From: Echinarachnius parma
Taxonomy: Eukaryota > Echinodermata > Echinoidea > Clypeasteroida > Echinarachniidae
Length of the DNA: 64,000 nucleotides
NCBI GenBank assembly: GCA_037951105.1
Contig: JBAMJV010008096.1
Location: 62,001-126,000 of the forward strand
Reading direction: 5' to 3'
The position numbers and the translations under genes are program-made. A model generated the notes under the pieces. It had not been told where the DNA came from. It did not search any database and saw only the letters and a list, made by a program, of their open reading frames with translations. Shown piece by piece: positions 12,720 through 26,800 of this stretch. The stretch's first letter is position 1; each line of letters starts with the position of its first letter.

Positions 12720-13600
12720 CATATATTTTGAGTCCTGCGACCTTGACCATATGACCCCAATCTTTGATGGCTCCCTAAAAAACATTCAGGTACCAACTTT
12801 GATTGAAATCTGACATTTAGTTCTTGAGATTTTGGCATTACAAGCTTTTTTGCATGTATAATGAGTGCCGTGACCTTGACCTCAACCTCATGACCCCAAC
12901 ATTTTATGGCTACGTTGACTCTTTATGATACATTCAGGTACCTAGTTTGATTGAAATCTGACATTCAGTTCTTGAAATTTTGCAATTACAAGCCATTTTC
13001 GCATATATATGGAGTCCTGTGACCTTGACCTTTGACCTCATGAACCCCAAATCTAATCAGATCATTGCTACCCCGATATGTACACTCATACCAAGTTTGA
13101 AATTGATCCGTTAACCGGTTCTTGAGATATCGCAAGAACGAGGCATTTTTACACATATATTGAGTCCTGTGACCTTGACCTTTGAACTCATGAACCCCAC
13201 AATCTAATCGGATCATTGCCACCTCAAATTTTACACTCAAACCAAGTTTGAAATTGATCCGTCAACCGGTTCTTGAGATATCGCGAGAACGAGGCATTTT
13301 TGCATATATATTGAGTCCTGTGACCTTGACCTTTGACCGCATGACCCCTAAAATCTAATCAGATCATTGTCACCCCAATATGTACACTCATACCAAGTTT
13401 GAAATTGATCCGTCAACCGGTTCTTGAGATATCGCGAGAACGAGGCATTTTTGCATATATATCGAGTCCTGTGACCTTGACCTTTGACCTCATGACCCCT
13501 AAAATCTAATCAGATCATTGTCACCCCAATATGTACACTCACACCAAGTTTGAAATCGATCCGTCCACCGGTTCTTGAGATATCACGAGAACGAAAACGG
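12720..13600. repeat. About 150-bp tandem repeat array with GTGACCTTGACC units
   Basis: About six units. The landmark GTGACCTTGACCT recurs near 12869, 13019, 13169, 13320 and 13471, with a degenerate copy near 12739. Each unit also has AAGTTTGAAATTGATCCGTC and TTCTTGAGATATCGCGAGAA. The array runs directly into a (GGAC)n tract and then a short hairpin. Confidence 0.9.
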
Positions 13601-13710
13601 GACGTACGGACGGACGTACGGACGGACGTACGGACGGACGGACGGACGGACGGACGGACAACCCGAAAACATAATGCCTCCGGCCACTTCGTTGGCGGAG
13701 GCATAAAAAT
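13600..13710. repeat. (GGAC)n array and terminal hairpin
   Basis: GGACGGACGTACGGACGG repeats, then AATGCCTCCGGCCACTTCGTTGGCGGAGGCATAA, whose halves GCCTCCG and CGGAGGC pair. A sister of this hairpin end (ATGCCTCCGGCTACTTCG) is at 49258-49286, so it belongs to a dispersed element. Confidence 0.8.
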
Positions 13711-14381
13711 GTATCATGTACATAATTTGATAGCAAAGATTCATATATTTTGTCAATGTACACTAAAAGAACAAAAATATCCACACTATCTTTCTTTGTC
13801 TTTCAACTTCTTAAAAAAAAGACAGACTACTATCTAACTGTATTTATAAGAGGGCATAGGCCTAAAATATCATAGGAATATGTAAAATCATATGGCAAGA
13901 TAAACTTACTGCTCTCATATAATTTTGTCTTGATTTCCAATTTGTTTAATTCTTCTATTTTTATCAACCTTCCATATTAATTTGGATGCACCCCCATAGC
14001 AACAACACAACACTTCCCCCTACATAATTTTTATTTATAAGATGATGATGATGATGATTTATTCCTTGAAATGATTGATGCGCCAGCAAGGCAGCTCGGC
14101 TGCAGTCATGTAATAATGTACTGTACAGTATTATAATGCGCCTCGAAATAGAATTGCTATGAATGATGGTGCTGGTCTATAATTAGAATTATTATGATGA
14201 TTGATGATGATTATTCGATAGTAAAGATATTGATCATAATAATAGATAACTCGTATATAGCGTTTTATACTAATGTTTCAAAGTGATATACTGTTTACTA
14301 AAGCTTGTACGTAATTATTTAATATAATTATTTCTTGAAGCACCCTATAAACCCAAACTGTACCATCCCTTTAAATCAGAC

Positions 14382-14623
14382 TAGCTCTGGCAAAAGCAGG
14401 CTATTGCCAGCAACTCATATTTGGCAGAAATGGGCTTTTATTAAAGTGAAAAGATGTTTTTATCTCAATAAGTCAGCATAATTTGAATGCGTCATCATAA
14501 TTTGAAGCATAATTATGCCAAATGTAGTCAGTTTTAAAGTAAATCGGGTATTCTGCAACTATATACGAATCTCAAATGTTATTTTTGCGGACTAAAGCCT
14601 GATTTTGCCCGAGCCAGTCACAT
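14382..14623. mobile_element. Diverged copy of the TGTGACC/TATAGCAAAACCC MITE family
   Basis: Starts with GGCAAAAGCAGGCTATTGCC and ends with TTTTGCCCGAGCCAGTCACA. Its ends match the better copies at 17302, 23141, 26005 and 42322. It lies downstream of the RBCK1 stop. Confidence 0.5.
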
Positions 14624-14818
14624 GCATAATAGATAACACGTTAGAAGATGAAACACAATGTCAAGGCTGCTCTTCACACTGCAAGTTGCATAATGACGGT
14701 CTTGAGATGTTCTGAAGGACGCACGATATACAGGAAGGTCACCACAAGGTTAAAATATGTCGAGGAAGGTCATCATAATGTCACAAGATGTCGTGGAAGG
14801 TCATCACAAGGTCAGAGG

Positions 14819-14899
14819 TCAGTGACAGTTATGACAGTTGGGGTGGCACTTGTCACCGTTCACACGGCAACGACAGCCTCCACTGATGTCACCAGTACC
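14819..14899 (-). CDS. RBCK1: RBCK1 exon 13: C-terminal zinc cluster and stop
   Basis: 26 codons plus [23 protein letters not shown] then NCHNCH, the HOIL-1 tail that helps form its extra zinc cluster. Acceptor is a T9-AG tract. Too short to show as a long open frame. Confidence 0.95.
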   Translation of the reverse strand, partial: GTGDISGGCRCRVNGDKCHPNCHNCH

Positions 14900-17800
14900 C
14901 TAAAAAAAAAGACAGATATAGGTCATTGCAATAATAAACTTGCACGGATTCAGACAGGTTTATTTATTTACTTGGAGTATACCTTTTTTTCTTCTCTGAC
15001 TCGCATCTCCTTCTCGCTATTACACACTTATATACTGTACTCTTAATCTTGATATGTATTTAGAAATAATGTTATTTCATTGTTTACTGTAACTAAGGAT
15101 ATGCATAACTTTTAATATAAAGGATATGGCGATGTCTCAAGCTTCCAGCTTATACTGAACTCTGTGTGTTTCCATTTCATATTTATATATGCAATGTATT
15201 GTTGTGATCATGTGAATGGTACAAAAAATGGTTTAAGTAATAAAGTACCTATTGTAGGTGAGTGAAAAGTGGAAATCACATTTGCTAATATCTAATGATA
15301 TGGCTTTTGTGCTTGCTAGATTGAGTAGAGTAGATCATTACCATTACAAGAACTCACCCCTTTCCCCCAGCGAGCCTGCTTGGTGACCCAGCAGATCTCA
15401 GTCTGACACACGGAGCAACGCAGCCAATCACATCCTCCCTTCTTCTGCACGATGATGCTGCATTGTGGGCAATGCATCGCCTCACCAGTCTGCACCAGAG
15501 CCTGGATGAAAACAAAACAGACAAAAAACATAAATAACACTATTGTGCTCTAGCTAGCATCCTCTGGTGGCCATGGCAACTGGACCACCACTTGGAGCAA
15601 GCCCTGCAACCAATATCTTACAGGTTTTGCTTTTTGGGGTTACCCGTATTCACATTAGGCTGCAGAACTTCTCCCTGATTGATTATGTAATTTCTATTGT
15701 TTTATTGTAGATCTGTGCATTTCATATTGTATTGTTGTTGAAATGAATATATTGCTTTATTTCATTGTCAGAATGATTTATGATTGTGAAATATGAAAAT
15801 CAAATCATATCATATTTCATATATCAAATCATATCATATCATATTAATTTTATTTCAATCTTTATTCCAATTCATTAAAAATACAACAAACAATCTAACA
15901 ATTTTACATAATCTTCATGGTACAAAATAAATACATTTACTCTATCAATAATATTTAATCAATAATAATAATAATAATATACATATCATATCATATCGAA
16001 TCAAATCAAATCAAATCAATTAAAATCAAATGGAATCAAATTTAATCAATTCAAATAAAATAAAATCAATTCAATTTGAATCAAATCAAATCAAATCAAA
16101 CAATACCTGTAGGGTGTCCTGGGTCTGCTTTGCAGCCACGTCGTTCTGGGCCCGGATCTTGAGATCCTCCTGGTACTGCTTGCAGTTGATTCCCTCATGG
16201 ATGGCTTTGCAGGTCAAGCAGTTGGTGCGATGGCACAGCGGGCAAGGGAAGAAATTGTTATTGTCCTCGTAGAAGCAGAAGCCCGTGCAGTCGGTGGATT
16301 TGCAGTGGAAGCTGTTTGCCGCTGTTGCCTCTGCGCTCCGCAGACTCCGCTCAAGAAACTTCTGGTAGTCTCCGACTGCAAGAAGCTGAAAGGAAGAGGA
16401 TATAAATTTGGGTTTCATGTAAGTTTATTACTTGATTATTGACATGAAAACTTGATGAAGCAGAACCCTTTGCATTTGGGCATTTTGCAGTGGAAATTAT
16501 TCCTAGCCATTGCCTCTGGACTCGGTGAATGTTGGTCAAGAAACTTCTGGTAATCTTCTGGTAAAAGAAGTTGAGGGAAGAGGATATAAACTTTTGTTTC
16601 AGGAAAATTACATGACTTTATTATTGGCAAGAAAAGTAATTATATCATCATTGAAGCAGAACCCCATGCAGTCGGTGGATTTGCAGTGGAAACTGTTTGC
16701 TGCCGACGCCTCTGCGCTTCGCAGACTTCGATCCAGAAACTTCTGATAGTCTTCAATGGAAAGAAGCTGATAAGAAGATGATACAAATTTGTGTTTCAGG
16801 TAAGTTTGTGACTTAATTATTGACATGAAAGTTTATAAAAGCAGAACCCATTGAAGCTGGGCATTTTGCTGTGGAAACTGTTCATCACCTTTGCCCTTGT
16901 GCACTCTTCTGGTAGTCTTCAGATGAAAGAACCTAAATAGAGAACACGACATAAATTTAAGTTTAGTGTTAAGTCACAACTTCATTGAACAAAACTGTAT
17001 GATTATACCAAACAAGAGAAACCTTATTGGGAATACAACATAAATTTAGGTTTAATGTAAATTCACAACTTCATTGAACAAAATTAAATGATTTACTAGA
17101 CAAGAGAAACCATCATTATGGACACAGGACCAGTTGCAGTTGTTGATTTGCAGAGTGCTGAATAGATTAATTGTATGATGGATCATTTGCCAGTTGTGCT
17201 TCAAAATGTGTAACTATGTTTTTATGAAATGAATAACAAAACAGTATATGTGTAATCACTATATCATAGTACATTGATAATTAATGAATTTGGGAGTAAT
17301 ATGTGACCCGCTATATAGCAAAACCCTGCACTTGTCAGTAATTCATGTTTTGAAGAAATGGGCATTTTAAATTCACATAATGTGTGTAAAAGACTTATGA
17401 TTGTAAAAATTGAAACACTTATATATCTTCGCCAATTATTGACCATTTTGTTAGAACTACGGATCAACTGAAAGCTTGTGATAATGCCTTTCTAATGGTA
17501 TCAAAATCTACATTTCGATTTTTACAAAGTCCAGGGTTTTGCTATAGCCGGTCACATATAATACATCATCGTAACAAACTTTTTTCAGATAAATTTTTGG
17601 AAGAACTCACTGCTTTGATTTCCCTCTCCAGAATAGACTCGGTGCAAGGAACTCCGTGGTCCATACCTGGGCACTTGACCAATGCATCTGTAGAGTGGCG
17701 CACATGCTCACTCAGGCATTCCCTGTAGCAAACGAAACCAGAGAAACAGCACATATGGTTATGTAGGGTTCAACACTAGCCTAATGAAACAGGTTAATAA

Positions 17801-20800
17801 ATATTTATGTATGGCCGGTAAATTGTTATAAAAGTAAAATTCGCTGGATCTAATAAAAACTAGATTTTCAAAAATGACAATGGCAGAATGAGAAACTCTT
17901 GTGTTTTCAATGTCAAGCCTTATCTATTATTCTGCAGGTTTTGGACAAAAGGGAGCCGTCATTATGTATAATACAAAGTTTACCAATAATATGGGGGACA
18001 GTAAATTTTATGTGGAGGTTTGGAATAACAAATCCGCTTTTGATATCTTACCTGCAGAACGTATGAAGGCACTCCCTAAGACTTACCTGCAGAACGTATG
18101 AAGGCACTCCCTAAGACTTACCTGCAGAACGTATGAAGGCACTCCCTAAGACGTACCTGCAGAACGTATGAAGGCACTCCCTAAGACTTACCTGCAGAAC
18201 GTATGAAGGCACTCCCTAAGACTTACCTGCAGAACGTATGAAGGCACTCCCCAAGACTTACCTGCAGAACGTATGAAGGCACTCCCTAAGACGTACCTGC
18301 AGAACGTATGAAGGCACTCCCTAAGACTAACCTGCAGAACGTATGAAGGCACTCCCTAAGACGTACCTGCAGAACGTATGAAGGCACTCCCTAAGACGTA
18401 CCTGCAGAACGTATGAAGGCACTCCCTAAGACTAACCTGCAGAACGTATGAAGGCACTCCCTAAGACGTACCTGCAGAACGTATGAAGGCACTCCCTAAG
18501 ACTAACCTGCAGAACGTATGAAGGCACTCCCTAAGACTTACCTGCAAAACGTATGAAGGCACTCCCTAAGACGTACCTGCAGAACGTATGAAGGCACTCC
18601 TAAGACTTACCTGCAGAACGTATGAAGGCACTCCCTAAGACGTACCTGCAGAACGTATGAAGGCACGCCCTAAGACTTACCTGCAGAACGTATGAAGGCA
18701 CTCCCTAAGACTAACCTGCAGAACGTATGAAGGCACTCCCTAAAACGTACCTGCAGAACGTATGAAGGCACTCCCTAAGACTAACCTGCAGAACGTATGA
18801 AGGCACTCCCTAAGACGTACCTGCAGAACGTATGAAGGCACTCCCTAAGACGTACCTGCAGAACGTATGAAGGCACTCCCTAAGTCTTACCTGCAGAATG
18901 TATGAAGGCACTCCCTAAGACTAACCTGCAGAACGTATGAAGGCACTCCCTAAGACGTACCTGCAGAACGTATGAAGGCACTCCCTAAGACGTACCTGCA
19001 GAACGTATGAAGGCACTCCCTAAGTCTTACCTGCAGAATGTATGAAGGCACTCCCTAAGACGTACACCCTCTCCGTTCTCAATTTCCAGGAAACACACAG
19101 AGCAATCAAAGGGCTCCTGGTTTGGGACCAGGTCTTGCTCGTCCACCTGGAGCAGTTCCTGGTAGTTCAGGGCCTGCTGCTGCTGCTCCATCTGGGAAAG
19201 AATCAATTGAACTACATTTGAATTTGAATCAACAAATTAGGTAATACTGATGCTATGATAATATCGAGGTTGCCTGGCTGGAATACTTCCCAGGGAGTGG
19301 AAATGTGCAGTATGTTTTCGTTAACCGGGGTCATAATAGTGATGTTCTGCAAGTGTCAAAAGACGGAAAGTATGCTATATAAGTAGCCACCATTATTATT
19401 ATGACTATAGGCGCACGAGGCAGGGGGCTCGGGGGGTTGCAGACTCACCCCCCCCCCCCCCCCAACCCCTTTCCCCAAGAGATTTGAAAAAGGGGCGATA
19501 CCCAGGCAAAAGATATCTCATATTAGGGCAAGGTCATCAGATATGTGAGCAAACTCATTTTATATTCAATGTAATTTTGGGGCAAAACGTGTCATATTTG
19601 AGAAAAACAATAAATCATCTAGAAATCGTAGTGGTGAAGACTTTTGTTTCCTGCTTGTCAGCAAAAAATGGAAAGGATGATAACATGGGTAAAAGAATGA
19701 TGATATCATAATTTTATATGACCAATAAAGAAACTTAAGTTTAGGATAAGGGATTAGAATCGGGAATGGGATTTGTTTCGTGTATGGTTTAGCTTAGTGT
19801 TGAGGGACAAGTGTGTAGTTGGGAAAATAAGAGTTTTTTAGGCATCATGTGATATACAAAATGGGACATAGACAAAATGGAATTGCAATTTGAACTAACC
19901 AAATGTATATTGTAGGTTGACAATTCAACATACCTCCTTTAAAGCCTGTTCATTGGCCTGCATTCCTTCCAGGTAGAAGTTTTCAGATGGATCCAAGACG
20001 TAAGAGCCCTTGTCTGGTATTCGGTACCCCACTGGTCTCTCCGCCATACATGCCTGGCAGCCTGGTATTAGAGGGGGGTTTACTAGAGTACACTGGGAGC
20101 ACTTCCAACCAACCTGAAAGAAAAAGTTAAACATTTCAACATTTTACTTTTACACTTATGACATTTTAGATCAACTAAAACTCAAAGATATCATAAACCT
20201 TCAATGGTGGATTGTACCCTTCTAGTCTCTCTGCCATGCAATACATGCCAGGCAGCCCGGTATTAGAGGGGGGTTTACTAGAGTACACTGGGAGCACTTC
20301 CAACCAACCTGAAAGAAAAAGTTAAACATTTCAACATTTTACTTTTACACTTATGACATTTTAGATCAACTAAAACTCAAAGATATCATAAACCTTCAAT
20401 GGTGGATTGTACCCTTCTAGTCTCTCTGCCATGCAATACATGCCAGGCAGCCCGGTATTAGAGGGGGGTTTACTAGAGTACACTGGGAGCACTTCCAACC
20501 AACCTGAAATAAAAAGTTAAACATTTCAACATTTTACTTTTACACTTATGACATTTTAGATCAACTAAAACTCAAAGATATCATAAACCTTCAATGGTGG
20601 ATTGTACCCTTCTAGTCTCTCTGCCATGCAATACATGCCAGGCAGCCCGGTATTAGAGGGGGGTTTACTAGAGTACACTGGGAGCACTTCCAACCAACCT
20701 AAAACATTAAAAGAAACAAGTTTAACATTTAAACATTTTAATCATGTACACTTATGACACTTTAGATCATTTAAAACTCTACGACATTGTAAACCTTCAA

Positions 20801-23800
20801 TGGTAGATTGTACCCTACTGGTGTCTCAGCCATACATGCCTGGCAGCCCTGTATTAGAGGGGGGTTTACTAGCTCGAGTACACTGCGAGCACTTCCAACC
20901 AACATAAAGGTAGTTTAGTTTTGGTAAGGCTGAACTTTAGTAGCTAAAACCTGCACAGTAACATTATAAACTAATAGTTATAACTCCACCATGCTCAAAA
21001 GGTATACAAAATTACAAACGACTAAGTAAAAAGCCTGTTATCATTCAAAAAGAGCCATTAAAACACAAGAGGGCGCTTTTTAAAAAGGCATTGGTTTCAA
21101 CCATTTTTCATACAAAATTATGCATGTGATGTTTTATTGATATAATGATTAAATAGCGAGATCATCAACAACTATTTAAAAAACGCTTTTGAAATTTTTT
21201 GAAAAAGTGCAAGCATTTAAAAAAAAATTTTCTAAAAATCATCTTATTATTTGGGCCCCAAATAATTATAAGATCAGATATATTTATTGATATTTCAGCC
21301 GTTTCTGGGTCGATTTTGACCAAATAAAGTTTATTCTGCCATTAAAAGTGCATGTTCTCTCAGATTCGACACTCAGTTTTTCATTACCTCACAAACAAAT
21401 TGTGATGTGCAGCGCCCTCTCTACCAAAACTAAACTACCTCTTTAAAAGAAAGGGTTTCACATTTCAACATTTTAATCTTGTATTGGCAAAATTTGTGTC
21501 AACTAAAATTCAAAAGACATTGTAAATCTCCAATGGTTTGATGGTATATGGTACCCTTCTGGCCTTAGAGGTTGTCCTGGTGCCATCTGTAGAGGCCTTC
21601 CGTCACCACCTGACGGAAGGAATCAAGCAACTACTGGACTAGACTTTTACTTGCACTTTGTAAATAAGCATCTGCGCACCCTGGCACCCCTGTGTCTGCA
21701 TACATACGCACACCAGTATCTGCAAGAATCTTCAGAATCTTCAGTACATAGCATAAGTGCACTTTCAAGGAATTAAAATGTGTTTTAGATTTCAACATTT
21801 AAAGCTCTTGTCAGTTACCTCTGAACAAGTGTAGATTGAAGTTGCAGATGTATTTGGAAAATAATAATCATTCCTACTTACATCAGGTGCTGCTGGCCGC
21901 TTGATTCTACAGAGTCTAGTGACCAATAAACATTACATGCCTGACCAACTTTCTTCTCAAAATATCAATGATAAGTTGAAGATGTATTTGAATTAATAAT
22001 CATTACTACTTACATCCAGGGCTGCTGGAACTTTTCTCTCAGGACGTCTAGATTCTAAGGGGTCTGATGACCGATAAACCCCTGACCCTGAGACCAACGA
22101 TGATCCACTGCTGACCCTCGTAGGACTGGGCACCAGTGGCTGATTCATCTCTCTCGATGTCAGGGTGTCGACTGAAGAGGGCGGTATGACCCTGTCTTGG
22201 AATGTTCTTCTTCGCTGTGTCTCGGCACCAGATGGCCACTGGCCTGATGGGGGTTCTGAAATTGAAATGATAAAATTGATAAATTCCTTTATAGGCACTA
22301 AATCTATGGATTCCTGGTGTGGTCTAAATATAAAAGAGCAAAGTATTACCCTGTCTAATCATGTTCTTCCCGGCAGGGGGTGTATTCTGAAAACAATTTT
22401 TAAGTTAAAATTTATCTATGTCACCAAAACATTTCGAGCCAAATCAGTATTCTGAAAACAGTACTAAATGAATACAGATTTGCTTTAAATATTTAAGTGA
22501 TGTAGATACAATAAATTTTAACTTAAAGTGATCCGTGTAAAGTGTCAGATTGCACAAACTGAGATTTGAGACTTCAATCCTATATCAATATCATTGTAAA
22601 ATAGAATTGAAAGATTTGTGAAAGTTTGAAAGAAAACGAACACTGTTTACCTAGTGAAAAAAACGAATATTGAGTTCATATTTTATCACCGAATACTGAT
22701 GGTCTGTTGTAGATTTGTCGCAGTAATAATCATCCGTTTGATCTTGACGATATCCGCACCCGTGTATACAGCTACAGACGGTACGTAATTCATGGAATTT
22801 GCGCACGCTAGGCTCAAAGTTCAGTGGGTCGGGAAAATTTCCCACGCGCGCTGGCAGGACGTGTTCAGCGACGACAATTGTACTTTTTATCAAAACCGTT
22901 AGCTAACGCTTTTGAAATAATGATTTTCAATGATAATTATCTTCATACTAAAGGGACATTTGAAAAAATCAAACCCTATTTTATTCTTCTCTTACCATAA
23001 GCTAAACAACACGGCAGAAGAGAAACGAGGAAGCTCCAAGTATTTTTCATGGAGTTAGACACTTTACCTGGATCACTTTAAAATAGTTTTCAGAATACAC
23101 CCCCTGATGGCCACTGACAATTATAACAACAGAAACCATATGTGACCCACTATAGCAAAAACCCGGCACTTGTCGGTAGTTAATGTTTTGGAGAAATGGG
23201 CATTTAAAGTTCACACAATGTGTGTAAAAGACCTATGATTGTAAAATTTAAACAATCATATCTCTGCCAACTATTGACCAATTAGTTAGAACAAAGCATC
23301 AAATGAAAGCTTGTTATGAGGCCTTTTAAATGGCATTAAAATCTACATTTTGATTTTTACCGACAAGTGCCGGGTTTTGCTATAGCCAGTCACATATTAT
23401 ACCTATCCTTGCAACCAAGGGTGAATAATTCCCACTAAACACTCTCCACTGTTACTTCAATGTTCTTACCAGTTCCCATCCAATCATGCAATCTAGGATG
23501 AATAGTTGAAAGCTAGAAATTCTCTCAAAAGTACAAATTTAAATTCAATATTTCTTGTTACTTCAGAAGATTTGTTGTGGAATCATTCAGTGGCAACTTT
23601 TTAACATGATACAAAGAGAGTTAAGTGATTGTACCTCTTGATGCTTTGCGTCGCTGATTCTTATTTTTCTCAATGAGGGCGTGCTTCTCTATTTCCACAT
23701 CCTGCCTGCTGAGGGCATTCTTTTCTGCGCTGGTAAGATACAGATACAGCGTCGCCCCAGATGATGTGATCTGGTTCTGACCTAACGACTCGTTGTCTTT

Positions 23801-26800
23801 CAGTATCCTTCCATTGATGATCCAGTTCTGCACTTGAATCGGAAGGTCGTAATTGATAAATGTCTGCAAAGGATATGAAGAAAGAGAATAATGGGGGAAA
23901 GGTGACAAATTAGTTACAATAAGACAAGTGTGACTTCGTACACTACGTTATATTTACAGGAAAGACTTAACAATTCCATTCATAACATTAAGTGAATCAT
24001 GTCACTATTGAATTGTGTTGACAGAAAACAGAATTTAATTGAACACATTAGACGAGATCATTAAATACATGTACAGGTTTAAAAACAGAAACCTTATATA
24101 CTTACCAGTATTGGCTATTCTGCTGGCAATGCAATAACACAAGTATATTAGATACCACTCTATAACAACATGCATAATTTTGACTCAATGATACCCTAGG
24201 TGTTATTGACAGGAAGGACTTAATGATTCCATTTTAATATAGCTTAGTTCACAAACAGTATCATAGCCAAAAAAAGACGAGATGGAAATTCACAGATAAT
24301 TCACATGTATCTGATTCAAATTACTTGCCAAAACATCTTAAAAGTAATTTTAAGCTGAATTACGTTACTTTTATCTTTTTTTCTGTGCTCATTTTCAATT
24401 ATTCAATTTCAATCTGGTAAGGTTCCTATATTTTACAAAATAAAAAGCTGCAATGCTTTGCATGATCCCTCTCACTTTCCTTATAAAAGCTGATTTCATT
24501 ATCCTTGGATAAGTGTCAGGTATAGCTTCTGAATATTACGAGCATGGGGGAACTTCCCCCATTCAAGGGTCTTTGTGGCTCGATGGTTGAGCACCGGTCT
24601 AGCAATCTGGAGGACTTGGGCTTGATTCCTGGTGAAGCCTTTTTTCCTTTGCTCATTTTCAATTATGTTAATTTGTATACCATAACTGACCATTTTCTTC
24701 AATCCAGCGATGGTGATGGTTGGGGGTACGGTCATCCTCAGCTTCAGCTTGGATGCTTGTCTGTCTTCCACCTGCACCTGGATCCTGCAAAGTCAATCAT
24801 AACAAAATGGTTGCCAAAGTAAAAACAACATGTAAAGAGAGATCATGCATATGGAATATGATTACATAATGAGGGATCAAAGAAAATATAGAATATGATA
24901 TGATGAAGGGTCAAAACCGACAATATACAATATATTTACAATCAAATTGCCTGTAGCTTTGATGGGCAAGCCTGAGACATCTCAATTTGGTGTCTGTAGA
25001 AAAAGTGAATTATACCAAAATAATTATCTTGAACAGAAAAATATACTTCATAACTTAAATTCTCTGACAAGAAATTCATGAACATTTACCAAGTTCTAAA
25101 TCATAAAACCAGATGTGACATTTAATGAGAAGAAAACAAGCACTTACGATATGTCACCATTACTTTGAGGTGGAGGACCACCAGATGTTTCCACCAGAAT
25201 GCTGAGCTTGGGTCTCTGTTTTGCCAGGTTCCTTGCAAAAACTACAGCATTCTCCTCGTCTCCACCTTCTATTGATGCCTTCAAACATTCCACCAAAGTA
25301 TCTGTGTAAAGTTTGAGGCAGACATGATTTAAATATGACGTCAATCATTCATTATTCTCCTTCCTCTGCTCCTGCTCAGATCTTAGCCTTATAAACCATG
25401 ACGCCTTTCATGGCAAGCCATTGGCGCCAATATCAGCTCCACCACACAATTTAAAATGTATGTATATTTTCATGTTTGTATTTCATATGGTTAAAAAAAT
25501 AAGGTGAAAATACATGTAATTCAATACCAAGGATTGTGGCCATTGCTTAATTGCAATACACAAACAATCAGCATAATGAATACAATGGTGGAACAAAACA
25601 AAGGTTTAGAACTAGACAACAATCTGTCCAACTCTCCCATAATCAGCTAGCACCTCTCGTTGGTTTTGCACTCCATGCACCCTCCTCTTCCTACCACCAT
25701 ACACATACCAGTAAATGCAATTAGTGCTCAATTGCAATAGAAATAATAACATACAAATAGGCAATATGAATGCAAACGGTGAAAGACATAGATTTCTAGA
25801 CTTACGGACATCCATCTGTTCTACTCTCCCATTATCGACCGGAACCTCTCGTCTGGTTTGCTCTGCCTTCTCCTCAGGTTTTTCTGTTGTAACAGTTTCT
25901 CCCCCTCCTCCTCCCAGTAGTCTGCTCATCCCTTGCATTCCAGGGAACTTGGCTGCCATAGAGGCTATTCCCCGTTTAGCTGCACAAGGACAAATTATAC
26001 AAAATGTGACCAGTTATAGCAAAACCCTGCACTTGTCTGTAATTCATGTTTTGAAGAAATGGGCATTTTAAGTTCACATAATGTGTGTAAAAGACTTATG
26101 ATTGTAAAATTGAAACAATCATATCTTTGCCTATTATTTATCAATTTGTTAGAACAAAGCATCAAATGAATGCTTGTGATGAGGCCTGTCTAATGGTATG
26201 ACAATCTACATTTTGATTATCACTGACAAGTGCAGGGTTTTGCTGTAGTCGGTCACAAATATCACTATCCATTGCCAATTTTGATTTAATTTGATTTTTT
26301 TTTTACATTTTGAATTACTTAAATATTCTTTCTATTCCTCTCTACATGTAGGTTTCCTTTCTAAGTGCATTGAGACATAATTGTAATATTTTGTGTTATA
26401 ACTTTATAAGAATAGTTAAAATAGAAATGTTATCTTCTAATCAAGAGTTCTTGATCCCATAGAGTTAAAAGAAGAATTATAATCATTGAGATAAAGATGC
26501 AAAATAAAAATTCATACAAATTAATTTTCTGACTTTTTTTTGTGCAAGTTACTAAGAAAAAAAAAACTTGCTCCAAAACATATTACTTACCTTAAATTGT
26601 ATCATATTGAATTCTATAATATTTTTAAAATGACCATTCAATTTTTCACTCTCTAAGAGCACTACAATACATTGAGCAACAAGTAGCTGTACGTATTATA
26701 TAATCCTGAAACATTCAACATTTTCTGATAACAATTTGCGTCTAGATTTCTTACCCTGGTCGGACAAAGTCAATTGTTTTTCCCAACCATAAATATTAAT

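Noticed and set aside
18052-19065. Regular 35-bp repeats that could suggest a CRISPR array
   Set aside because: There are no unique spacers; units are head to tail, and they derive from the RING1 exon end in an animal gene.
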